The position numbers were made by a program, and so were the translations under genes. This document shows positions 1-4,983 of a stretch of 5,123 nt of DNA, piece after piece (within the stretch, counting starts at the first letter, position 1; each line of letters opens with the position of its first letter). The notes beneath the pieces are model-generated. The model did not search any database and was not told the origin of the DNA. It saw nothing but the letters and a program-made list of their open reading frames with translations. The stretch comes from Candidatus Cloacimonadota bacterium. GTDB lineage: Bacteria > Cloacimonadota > Cloacimonadia > Cloacimonadales > TCS61. Location of the stretch: assembly GCA_011372345.1 (NCBI GenBank), contig DRTC01000596.1:1-5123 (forward strand), in the 5' to 3' direction.

Positions 1-68
1 CCCGAAAATGTAAAGAAATTATGAAAACCACAAAGGAATTTTGCCAATGGATCAAAGAAAAGTTATAA
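1..68 (+). CDS. C-terminal end of a probable HEPN-domain protein (partial)
   Basis: An open frame enters from the left edge (first full codon at base 3) and stops at TAA 66-68, giving 21 residues that end in KEFCQWIKEKL. The pattern of a charged helix followed by F-x-x-W-I-x-x-x-L at the very C-terminus is how many HEPN-domain proteins end. HEPN genes are regularly found directly before MNT nucleotidyltransferase genes like the one that starts here at 47, so the two would overlap by 22 bases. The HEPN catalytic R-x(4-6)-H motif would lie upstream, outside the window, so toxin activity cannot be judged. Alternative: another frame ends at TGA 22-24 with the tail PENVKKL and could be the true upstream gene. 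I prefer the HEPN reading because of its tail pattern and the neighbour. Confidence 0.45.
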   Translation, partial: RKCKEIMKTTKEFCQWIKEKL

Positions 69-358
69 AAATTGTACAGCAATTCAGTGAATTGGTAAAG
101 CAAAATTATCCAGTGAAGCAGATTTACCTTTTTGGATCGTATGCCAAAGGTACTGCCAAAGAAGAAAGTGATATAGATGTTGCTGTGGTTGTGAAAAAAA
201 TTGGAGAAGACTATTTGGAACAAACAACGAAACTTTTTCAATTGAGAAGAAAAATCGATTTGAGAATAGAACCGGTTCTTTTTGAAAAGGATAATGATAT
301 TTCCGGTTTTCTGGAGGAGATTCAGTCGAATGGAGTTCTTGTTTATAATACATTATAA
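47..358 (+). CDS. MNT-domain nucleotidyltransferase, MntA-like antitoxin
   Basis: A 103-residue protein of the minimal nucleotidyltransferase family. The catalytic signature GS-x10-DxD is exact: G30-S31 in LFGSYAKG, then D42-I-D44. The likely third carboxylate is D71 in KIDLRIEPV. In characterised type VII toxin-antitoxin systems, MntA transfers AMP to a tyrosine of the HEPN toxin HepT and so inactivates it; the same role is inferred here from the motif and from the probable HEPN gene it overlaps. ATG 47 is chosen because AAAGGAA at 32-38 lies 8 bases before it. A TTG at 41 in the same frame sits only 2 bases after that site and would add just two residues. The length is normal for stand-alone MNT proteins. 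The gene is followed by a gene-free, hairpin-rich gap, so the pair appears to form its own unit. Confidence is high for the family, moderate for the antitoxin role. Confidence 0.9.
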   Translation: MDQRKVIKIVQQFSELVKQNYPVKQIYLFGSYAKGTAKEESDIDVAVVVKKIGEDYLEQTTKLFQLRRKIDLRIEPVLFEKDNDISGFLEEIQSNGVLVYNTL

Positions 359-371
359 GAGATTTATATTT

Positions 372-484
372 TGTAACTCAAACAATCTTGTTTGAGAAAG
401 TAACTCAATTTGCCAAATTGAGCAGATAACAAGATCGGCATCTTGTTTTACGGATCGATTCTCAATGCAGAGCAATGAGTTACA
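372..484. repeat. BIME-like cluster of four GTAA-footed hairpins
   Basis: Four short palindromes are packed together. On the + strand: CTCAAACAA-TC-TTGTTTGAG (377-396, 9-bp stem) and CTCAATTTG-C-CAAATTGAG (404-422, 9-bp stem). Read on the - strand: AACAAGAT-GCCG-ATCTTGTT (447-428, 8-bp stem) and CTCATTGC-TCT-GCATTGAG (479-461, 8 pairs with one mismatch). Each is immediately preceded, in its own orientation, by GTAA (373-376, 400-403, 451-448, 483-480). The cluster is bounded by the 9-bp inverted repeat TGTAACTCA at 372-380 and 476-484. Two forward plus two reverse units is the arrangement of bacterial interspersed mosaic elements built from REP sequences. No hairpin has a proper T-tract; only 428-447 is followed by a short one (TTTTA), so terminator function is doubtful. 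Confidence 0.75.
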
Positions 485-489
485 TTACA

Positions 490-526
490 CAATCAGGACA
501 GTATCCGGCTACTGACGGATTGATTG
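490..526. repeat. Imperfect hairpin upstream of the ACP gene
   Basis: CAATCA at 490-495 is complementary to TGATTG at 521-526, and inside it CAGTA (499-503) pairs with TACTG (510-514) around the loop TCCGGC. The unpaired bases between the two stems make it weaker than its neighbours. It lies 6 bases after the GTAA-footed cluster and may be a decayed member. The rest of the gap up to the ribosome binding site at 566-572 is AT-rich and holds three copies of TTGTTA (536-541, 546-551, 553-558). No convincing promoter was found there. Confidence 0.4.
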
Positions 527-578
527 GGATACAAATTGTTAGTATTTGTTAGTTGTTAAAAAATAAAAGGAGAAAAAA

Positions 579-824
579 ATGGAAGACATTAAAGAAGTAA
601 TCTTGGAGTATGTGATCGAGGAATATCTCGAAGATGAGGATGAGGAATTAACTTATGACACCCCGCTTATTTCAGGAGGAATCGTTGATTCGTTCTCGAT
701 GGTATCGCTGAAGAGGTTTTTGGAAAACAAGTATAAAATCTCGATCCCGGATGAAAAAGCCTCACCTGAAGCTTTTGATACCGTTAATAAGATCGTAGAA
801 TTAGTTAAGGAATTTACAGGTTAG
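579..824 (+). CDS. Stand-alone acyl carrier protein
   Basis: A small, very acidic protein of 81 residues with the four-helix carrier-protein pattern. The phosphopantetheine attachment motif is GGIVDSFSMVSL at 33-44, with Ser38 in the D-S-[LF] triad expected to carry the 4'-phosphopantetheine arm. Helix III and the end follow the usual pattern (ISIPDEKASPEAFDTV, then a closing helix KIVELV). The motif is DSFSM and the downstream segment reads PEAFDTV, closer to stand-alone carrier proteins of specialised pathways than to the housekeeping fatty-acid ACP, which typically has GADSLDTVEL. The start is fixed by AAAGGAG at 566-572, 6 bases before ATG. The next gene, kbl, follows after 97 bases in the same direction with a near-identical ribosome binding site, so the two may be co-transcribed. 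The acyl group it carries cannot be told from the sequence. Confidence 0.9.
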   Translation: MEDIKEVILEYVIEEYLEDEDEELTYDTPLISGGIVDSFSMVSLKRFLENKYKISIPDEKASPEAFDTVNKIVELVKEFTG

Positions 825-828
825 AATT

Positions 829-904
829 GTAGCCCCATCATCCCGATGGGATTCAAAAACCATTGAGACAATGGTGATACAGTAGCCCCATCGTCCCGAT
901 GGGA
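829..904. repeat. Array of three GTA-footed hairpins between the ACP gene and kbl
   Basis: Two direct copies of a 23-base element (829-851 and 882-904) differ at one position. Each reads GTAGC followed by the stem CCCATC/GATGGG (834-839 with 845-850; 887-892 with 898-903) around a 5-base loop, ATCCC or GTCCC. Between them, ACCATTG-AGA-CAATGGT (859-875) forms a 7-bp stem whose foot on the - strand is GTATC (880-876), so it lies in the opposite orientation. The period of the two direct copies is 53 bases. The first copy begins 5 bases after the ACP stop codon, and the last stem ends 4 bases before the AAAGGAG that serves kbl. GTAG at the foot of a short hairpin is the hallmark of REP elements. 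Confidence 0.75.
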
Positions 905-921
905 AATAAAGGAGAAAAAAT

Positions 922-2169
922 ATGTCATTTAATAACAAAATTAGAGAAATGTATCAGGAGCAATTAAAGGGAATCCACGATGCCGGGATTTTCAAGCAGG
1001 AAAGATTCATTCATTCTGCGCAAGCTGCTGATATCGAAGTGGAATTTCCAACCGGTTCATCTTTGAAAAAAGTGATCAATATGTGTGCGAACAACTATCT
1101 CGGACTTTCCAGTCATCCGGATGTTGTGAAAGCTGCACACGAAGGTCTGGATACTCGCGGTTACGGAATGTCGTCCGTGCGTTTTATTTGCGGAACTCAA
1201 GATATTCACAACGAACTGGAGAAAAAAGTTACTGAATTTCTGGGAACGGAAGACACGATCCTTTTCCCGAGTTGTATGGATGCAAATGCCGGAGTTTTTG
1301 AAGCAATTCTGACAGATGAAGATGTGATGATTTCCGATCGTCTCGTTCATGCTTCGATCATCGATGGGATCCGTCTTTGCAGTGCGATGCACGATACTTT
1401 CAAACATTCCAATATGAAACACCTCGAAAAGAAACTGCAGCTTCATGCTGATAAAAGATTGAAAGTCGTGATCACAGACGGAGTTTTCAGTATGGATGGA
1501 GATACGGCAAAACTTGATGAAATGGTAGATCTCTGTGAAAAATATGATGCCATGCTTTTTGTCGATGATTCACATTCAACAGGTTTTATCGGTAAAACAG
1601 GTCGCGGAACTCACGAGCATTGCGGAGTTTTCGGCAAGATAGATATTATCACAACAACATTTGGAAAAGCTCTCGGCGGTGCATCCGGAGGTTGTGTTTC
1701 CGGCAGAAAAGAACTGGTGGAAATGTGCCGTCAGAAAGCCCGTCCATATCTTTTCTCAAATACAATGGCGCCGGTTATTGTTGCGGGAGTTTTAAAAGTA
1801 TTAGATATTCTTTCGAAAAGCACTGAACGCAGAGATAAATTGGAATCCAACACGGAATATTGGCGGAAAGGTCTGACCGAAGCAGGTTTCGTCTTGCAAC
1901 CCGGAGATACACCAATTGTTCCGGTAATGCTTTTCAATGCGAAACTTTCACAGGATTTTTCCAAAGATCTTTATGAAGAAGGCATTTATGCGATCGGTTT
2001 CTTCTTCCCGGTTGTTCCGAATGGAAAAGCAAGAATTAGAACCCAAATTTCTGCAGGTCATGAAATCCATCATCTGGATAAAGCACTCGAAGCCTTCATC
2101 AAAGTTGGGAAAAAATATGATATTCTCGGAAAATCTAAACAAGAAATTATCGAGATGTATGGATTGTAG
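922..2169 (+). CDS. kbl: Glycine C-acetyltransferase (2-amino-3-ketobutyrate CoA ligase)
   Basis: A 415-residue PLP enzyme of the alpha-oxoamine synthase family (fold type I aminotransferase). Kbl cleaves 2-amino-3-oxobutyrate with CoA to glycine and acetyl-CoA, the second step of threonine breakdown after threonine dehydrogenase, in the cytoplasm; the reaction is reversible. Kbl-type blocks can be read along its length: CANNYLGL (55-62), SVRFICGTQ, H143 in LVHASIIDG (ring stacking), DGVFSMDG, D215 and H218 in VDDSHSTGF, the PLP lysine K249 in TFGKALGGASGG, RPYLFSN, and R373 in ARIRTQISA. These match E. coli Kbl almost word for word, more closely than BioF, HemA or serine palmitoyltransferase. 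It is about 17 residues longer than E. coli Kbl, partly from a C-terminal tail SKQEIIEMYGL. AAAGGAG at 908-914 lies 7 bases before ATG. No threonine dehydrogenase is adjacent; an acyl carrier protein gene is. Its stop codon TAG is part of the GTAG foot of a repeat. Confidence 0.95.
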   Translation: MSFNNKIREMYQEQLKGIHDAGIFKQERFIHSAQAADIEVEFPTGSSLKKVINMCANNYLGLSSHPDVVKAAHEGLDTRGYGMSSVRFICGTQDIHNELEKKVTEFLGTEDTILFPSCMDANAGVFEAILTDEDVMISDRLVHASIIDGIRLCSAMHDTFKHSNMKHLEKKLQLHADKRLKVVITDGVFSMDGDTAKLDEMVDLCEKYDAMLFVDDSHSTGFIGKTGRGTHEHCGVFGKIDIITTTFGKALGGASGGCVSGRKELVEMCRQKARPYLFSNTMAPVIVAGVLKVLDILSKSTERRDKLESNTEYWRKGLTEAGFVLQPGDTPIVPVMLFNAKLSQDFSKDLYEEGIYAIGFFFPVVPNGKARIRTQISAGHEIHHLDKALEAFIKVGKKYDILGKSKQEIIEMYGL

Positions 2170-2187
2170 TTCGGAACTTGTTCCGAG
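2166..2187 (+). repeat. GTAG-footed REP-like hairpin on the kbl stop codon
   Basis: GTAG (2166-2169) is followed after one base by the stem TCGGAAC/GTTCCGA (2171-2177 with 2180-2186) around a TT loop; T2170 and G2187 can add a wobble pair. The foot overlaps the kbl stop, since TAG is 2167-2169. The architecture matches the hairpins at 372-484 and 829-904 although the stem sequence is different. No T-tract follows, so it is not a standard intrinsic terminator, although it could protect the 3' end of the kbl message. Confidence 0.65.
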
Positions 2188-2215
2188 ACAAGAAATAAAC
2201 AGGTTTGACTTAATC

Positions 2216-2272
2216 CTTGTTCCCAAACTCCTGTTTGGGAACACAATCGGTTGAGAAACTCCGTGTCAGAAT
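2216..2272 (+). repeat. Second repeat family, copy 1 (direct)
   Basis: The unit has three parts: a 25-base palindromic head (2216-2240), 13 variable bases (2241-2253), and a 19-base tail box beginning AGAAACTCCGT (2254-2272). The head folds as TGTTCCCAAAC/GTTTGGGAACA, an 11-bp perfect stem at 2218-2243, around the loop TCCT. The head is identical over all 25 bases to copy 2, which starts exactly 69 bases later, and the tail boxes are in register. Confidence 0.8.
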
Positions 2273-2284
2273 ACATGTATTGCT

Positions 2285-2341
2285 CTTGTTCCCAAACTCC
2301 TGTTTGGGACCATACTGGCATAAGAAACTCTGTTTCAAAAT
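2285..2341 (+). repeat. Second repeat family, copy 2 (direct)
   Basis: It has the same three-part layout as copy 1: an identical 25-base head (2285-2309), a 13-base stretch with few matches (2310-2322), then the tail box AGAAACTCTGT at 2323-2341, which matches copy 1 at most positions. The stem is shorter (TCCCAAAC/GTTTGGGA, 8 bp, loop TCCT) because the base after the head differs. The 13-base spacing is kept exactly although the bases differ. Confidence 0.8.
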
Positions 2342-2360
2342 AAAATATAAATCCTATAAT
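2332..2360 (+). promoter_or_regulatory. Possible promoter for the symporter genes
   Basis: A perfect TATAAT at 2355-2360 lies in an AT-rich stretch between repeat copies 2 and 3. Seventeen bases upstream, GTTTCA (2332-2337) matches the -35 consensus TTGACA at only three of six positions. Transcription from here would give a leader of about 100 bases containing the inverted repeat copy 3. The -10 box could be chance in such AT-rich DNA, so this is weak support. Confidence 0.25.
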
Positions 2361-2372
2361 CGAAAATATATA

Positions 2373-2429
2373 AAACCAAAACGGAGTTTTTTAGAACAAT
2401 TCATTCCCAAACAGGAGTTTGGGAACGAG
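2373..2429 (-). repeat. Second repeat family, copy 3 (inverted)
   Basis: Read on the - strand from 2429 this is the same unit as copies 1 and 2. The head (2429-2405) differs from theirs at one base, the 13-base spacer (2404-2392) is unrelated in sequence, and the tail box (2391-2373) begins AAAAACTCCGT. The stem TTCCCAAAC/GTTTGGGAA (2404-2412 with 2417-2425) has the loop AGGA on the + strand, complementary to the TCCT loops of the direct copies. It lies 24 bases before the ribosome binding site of the next gene. Confidence 0.75.
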
Positions 2430-2465
2430 ATAATAATGATTTCAAAAAAAAATAAGGAGAAACAA

Positions 2466-3227
2466 GTGGAAAAGAAAAATGACTACAGGATAAGTTTTTT
2501 CAAACCCACAACTGCTCTCTCGAGAACAAACAGAAATTTAGTTGTTTTGTTAGTGATCATCTGGGCGGTAGCAATTTTTGGCTTCCAAATTTTGCTGCGA
2601 GTTATGCAAAAACCTGTTCCTGAAAGTTCCCTGAAAACTTTCGAGAAAGTTTGGAAAAATGTCGAACTCGGAATGGCAACACAAGAGGAAAAGGTCGATT
2701 TTGCGAATTCCGTACTATCGGTTCTGGGGAAATCCGTATTGATTTCTGATCCTGGTAATAGAACAGTATTGATCAATGCTGTCAGTTCAACGGTTTATGA
2801 TCTGATACCTGAAGAGGGAAAGGAAATATTCAGGAAGGAGATTGCAGATTTCGAAAAGAAAAAGGAAAATATTCGATCATTACAAGACAATGAATATTTA
2901 CAAGCAAAAGCAAATATCATCGATAGGATTGCACCTTTACTGAATCTGAAACCGTATAGTCTGAAAGCAAAATTGTTGCCGCTTGTTATTTCAGCAGCGG
3001 AAATGGAAGTGTTCCAACCAGAGAACAAAGAAAAATTACCGAATATTATGAAATTATATCTTATTCACAATCGATCGGTTTTGACAGATACGAATTTTTT
3101 GGGATTCCCATTTCATTATTTCTACACAGCAATATTTTTACTGGTTATGTTCGTTGCTTTATGCTGGATTTACTGCTTCCTGATCGATAGGGTCCATACA
3201 AAACTCGGCACTAATGAAAAAAGCTAA
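2466..3227 (+). CDS. DUF4212-type small subunit of a sodium:solute symporter, with a long central insert
   Basis: A 253-residue membrane protein with the two helices typical of the DUF4212 small subunit of SSS symporters. Helix 1 is about residues 25-46 (NLVVLLVIIWAVAIFGFQ) and helix 2 about 218-240, preceded by FLGFPFHYFY and followed by IDRVHTKLG. The classic small subunit has under 100 residues; here about 155 residues, predicted mostly helical and charged, separate the helices. Basic residues before helix 1 and after helix 2 put both ends in the cytoplasm, so the insert should face outward. GTG 2466 is chosen as start: AAGGAG (2454-2459) plus AAACAA precedes it, the same bases as before the next gene's ATG. 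An in-frame ATG at 2436 has no such site, and the open frame further upstream only translates repeats. The symporter gene follows after 12 bases, so the pair is surely an operon. The small subunit's exact role in transport is not well established. Confidence 0.8.
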   Translation: MEKKNDYRISFFKPTTALSRTNRNLVVLLVIIWAVAIFGFQILLRVMQKPVPESSLKTFEKVWKNVELGMATQEEKVDFANSVLSVLGKSVLISDPGNRTVLINAVSSTVYDLIPEEGKEIFRKEIADFEKKKENIRSLQDNEYLQAKANIIDRIAPLLNLKPYSLKAKLLPLVISAAEMEVFQPENKEKLPNIMKLYLIHNRSVLTDTNFLGFPFHYFYTAIFLLVMFVALCWIYCFLIDRVHTKLGTNEKS

Positions 3228-3239
3228 AAGGAGAAACAA

Positions 3240-4907
3240 ATGAAAAAAATTTCAATATCTTTATTATTATTACTTTTAGCTACTTTTTTATTTGCATCCA
3301 ATGCCACTGCTTTGGAAGGTAGTTTCAAGGTTGGACCGGCGATCATTTTAATCTCAATCCTGGTTCTTTTTGTTTTAGTTGGATTATTCTTTCGGGCAAA
3401 AGACACCACTGATTATTATGCAGCGGGAAGAGGTGTTTCACGAGTTGGTTCGGGAATGGCAATTGCCTCTAATTGGATGAGCGCTGCCTCTTTCCTGGGA
3501 ATGGCAGCCTTGATGTATGGATCAGGTTATCACGGACTGGCTTTCGTTGTTGGTTGGACCGGCGGATATGTTCTGTTATTGATCTTAATGGCAGGTCAGA
3601 TCAGGAAATACGGTAAATATACTGCTCCTGATTTTATCGGTGACAGATATTATTCGACTGGTTTGAGAGCGACTTCTGCTGTTGTGGCAATATTGATCTC
3701 AATTTCGTATTGTGTGGGTCAATTCGGAGGTATCGGTCTGATGTTCAAATGGGTAATGGGAATCGATTATATGTGGGCTGTCATTATTGGAAGTTCTGTG
3801 GTTCTTACATATACTTTGATTTCCGGAATGCTCGGTGTGACAAAAAATATGCAGATCCAGTATGTGATCATTATCATCTCATTTCTGATCCCACTTTTTA
3901 TCTTAACATATAAATTCGATTATTTCTGGATTGTTCCTGAAATCGGTTATGGAGCAGTTGTAACGGATATTGTGCAGGGAATTCCTGCTCCGGAAACAAC
4001 AAATCTGGTAAACTCGTTCGGACATGACTTTGCCATTTTACCGAGTCCGGAATATGCTATGCCCTGGGATCCGGCTACAGGAAAAACTTTCTTTCAGTGG
4101 ATAGCAATAACTTTCTCGCTGATGATCGGAACAGCCGGACTGCCGCATGTTATCCAGAGATTTTATGTTGTTCCCAAAGCGCGAGATGCAAGATGGTCGG
4201 TTGTCTGGGGATTATTTTTTATTTGCATTCTTTATTGGAGTGCTCCTGTATTTTCGGCATTTGGAAAGATCCTTTCTGCTGATCCTGAAATCGGAGTTTT
4301 AGCCAAAGATGCGATCGTTGTCTATACGGCTCAACTTGGAGATATTAATCCTTTGATCGTCGGACTTCTCGCAGCAGGTGGAGTTTCAGCAGCGTTTTCA
4401 ACTGTTTCGGGATTATTAGTTGCTGGTTCTTCGGCTTTCTCGCATGATCTGTATTTCAAAGTGATCAATCCGAAAGCAGACCCGAAAACTCAACTGAGAA
4501 TGGCTCGATTTGCAACTGTGTTGATGGCTATAATCGTGATGTTCCTGGCGATGTTAAAATTAGCATTGATCGGACAACTTGTTGCTTTAGCGTTTTCACT
4601 CGCAGGCTGCACGATCTTTCCATTGTTCTTATTAGGAATATGGTGGAGCGGTTCAAATAAAAAAGGAGCAATTTCCGGATTGGCTGTAGGTCTTTTCATA
4701 ACGGCAATTTCTCTCACTTATTTTGTGGCTGGAAAAGCCGGAGCAACACTGCCTTTCCATTCGTTTGTTTCGTATTGGCTGGGAGCCTGGTATTTTGCCT
4801 GGATCGGAGCTCCTCTGGCAATCCTGACGAATATTATTGTCTCGAAACTTACCGAAGAAACTCCTTTAGAAATCAGGAAATTCCTGGTTGAGAAAGTTCA
4901 TTCTTAA
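3240..4907 (+). CDS. Sodium:solute symporter, SSS family, ActP/VC_2705-like
   Basis: A 555-residue polytopic inner-membrane protein, expected to couple uptake of a small solute to Na+. The N-terminus looks like a cleavable signal peptide (MKKISISLLLLLLATFLFA, possible cut after ATA at 22-24), as in E. coli ActP, and the first core helix follows at about 31-51. Family blocks: DYYAAGR (58-64), AIASNWMSAASFLGM (74-88), GKYTAPDFIGDRY (125-137), GTAGLPHVIQRFY (297-309), and AAFSTVSGLLVAGSSAFSHDLY (384-405). In that last block S387 and T388 align with the Na+-ligand Ser-Thr pair of PutP. Near the C-terminus GIWWSGSNKKGAISG resembles the second SSS signature. The preceding DUF4212 gene places it in the two-component VC_2705-like branch. 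The substrate is not readable: acetate, pyruvate, propionate or an amino acid are all possible. AAAGGAG at 3227-3233 lies 6 bases before ATG. The gene is complete and followed by a terminator. Confidence 0.93.
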   Translation: MKKISISLLLLLLATFLFASNATALEGSFKVGPAIILISILVLFVLVGLFFRAKDTTDYYAAGRGVSRVGSGMAIASNWMSAASFLGMAALMYGSGYHGLAFVVGWTGGYVLLLILMAGQIRKYGKYTAPDFIGDRYYSTGLRATSAVVAILISISYCVGQFGGIGLMFKWVMGIDYMWAVIIGSSVVLTYTLISGMLGVTKNMQIQYVIIIISFLIPLFILTYKFDYFWIVPEIGYGAVVTDIVQGIPAPETTNLVNSFGHDFAILPSPEYAMPWDPATGKTFFQWIAITFSLMIGTAGLPHVIQRFYVVPKARDARWSVVWGLFFICILYWSAPVFSAFGKILSADPEIGVLAKDAIVVYTAQLGDINPLIVGLLAAGGVSAAFSTVSGLLVAGSSAFSHDLYFKVINPKADPKTQLRMARFATVLMAIIVMFLAMLKLALIGQLVALAFSLAGCTIFPLFLLGIWWSGSNKKGAISGLAVGLFITAISLTYFVAGKAGATLPFHSFVSYWLGAWYFAWIGAPLAILTNIIVSKLTEETPLEIRKFLVEKVHS

Positions 4908-4933
4908 ATAGATACAGATTAAAAAACAATATA

Positions 4934-4966
4934 GAAAAAAATCAGGTGTTATGCCTGATTTTTTTC
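4934..4966 (+). terminator. Intrinsic terminator after the symporter gene
   Basis: A perfect 13-bp stem pairs 4934-4946 with 4954-4966 around the loop TGTTATG; the core is AATCAGG/CCTGATT. The outer stem is seven A-T pairs, giving seven Ts directly after CCTGA, and the mirrored A-run could make it work for the opposite strand too. It begins 26 bases after the symporter stop codon and should end the DUF4212-symporter transcript. Confidence 0.88.
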
Positions 4967-4983
4967 TTTCAGGATTATAATCT

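Noticed and set aside
41..43. TTG as the start of the MNT protein
   Set aside because: It sits only 2 bases after AAAGGAA, while ATG 47 has a normal 8-base spacing.
377..396. Rho-independent terminator for the MNT gene
   Set aside because: The stem is strong but followed by AAAGTAAC rather than a T-tract; the GTAA foot and neighbouring units fit a REP-like repeat better.
1057..1446. Long open frame on the - strand inside kbl
   Set aside because: It lies wholly within a gene with near-complete family matching, and its translation resembles no protein; it is an antisense shadow.
922..2169. Serine palmitoyltransferase identity for the PLP enzyme, suggested by the adjacent ACP
   Set aside because: The sequence blocks (SVRFICGTQ, DGVFSMDG, RPYLFSN, ARIRTQISA) match Kbl almost exactly, so Kbl is the sound call; an ACP-linked activity is kept only as a hypothesis.
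2413..2417. AGGAG as a ribosome binding site in the loop of repeat copy 3
   Set aside because: It is part of the inverted repeat sequence and lies 18 bases before the nearest ATG, too far to serve it.
2216..2429. CRISPR array with palindromic repeats and short spacers
   Set aside because: There are only three units, one of them inverted, spacers are 13 bases and the tail box is also conserved. No cas gene is present in the window.
2436..2438. ATG as the start of the DUF4212 protein
   Set aside because: No ribosome binding site lies at suitable distance, whereas GTG 2466 has AAGGAG plus a spacer identical to that of the next gene.
4976..4981. TATAAT as a promoter for the downstream gene
   Set aside because: It ends two bases before the ATG and has no -35-like hexamer at 17 bases; it overlaps the region expected to be leader. 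It is mentioned only as one option for leaderless expression.
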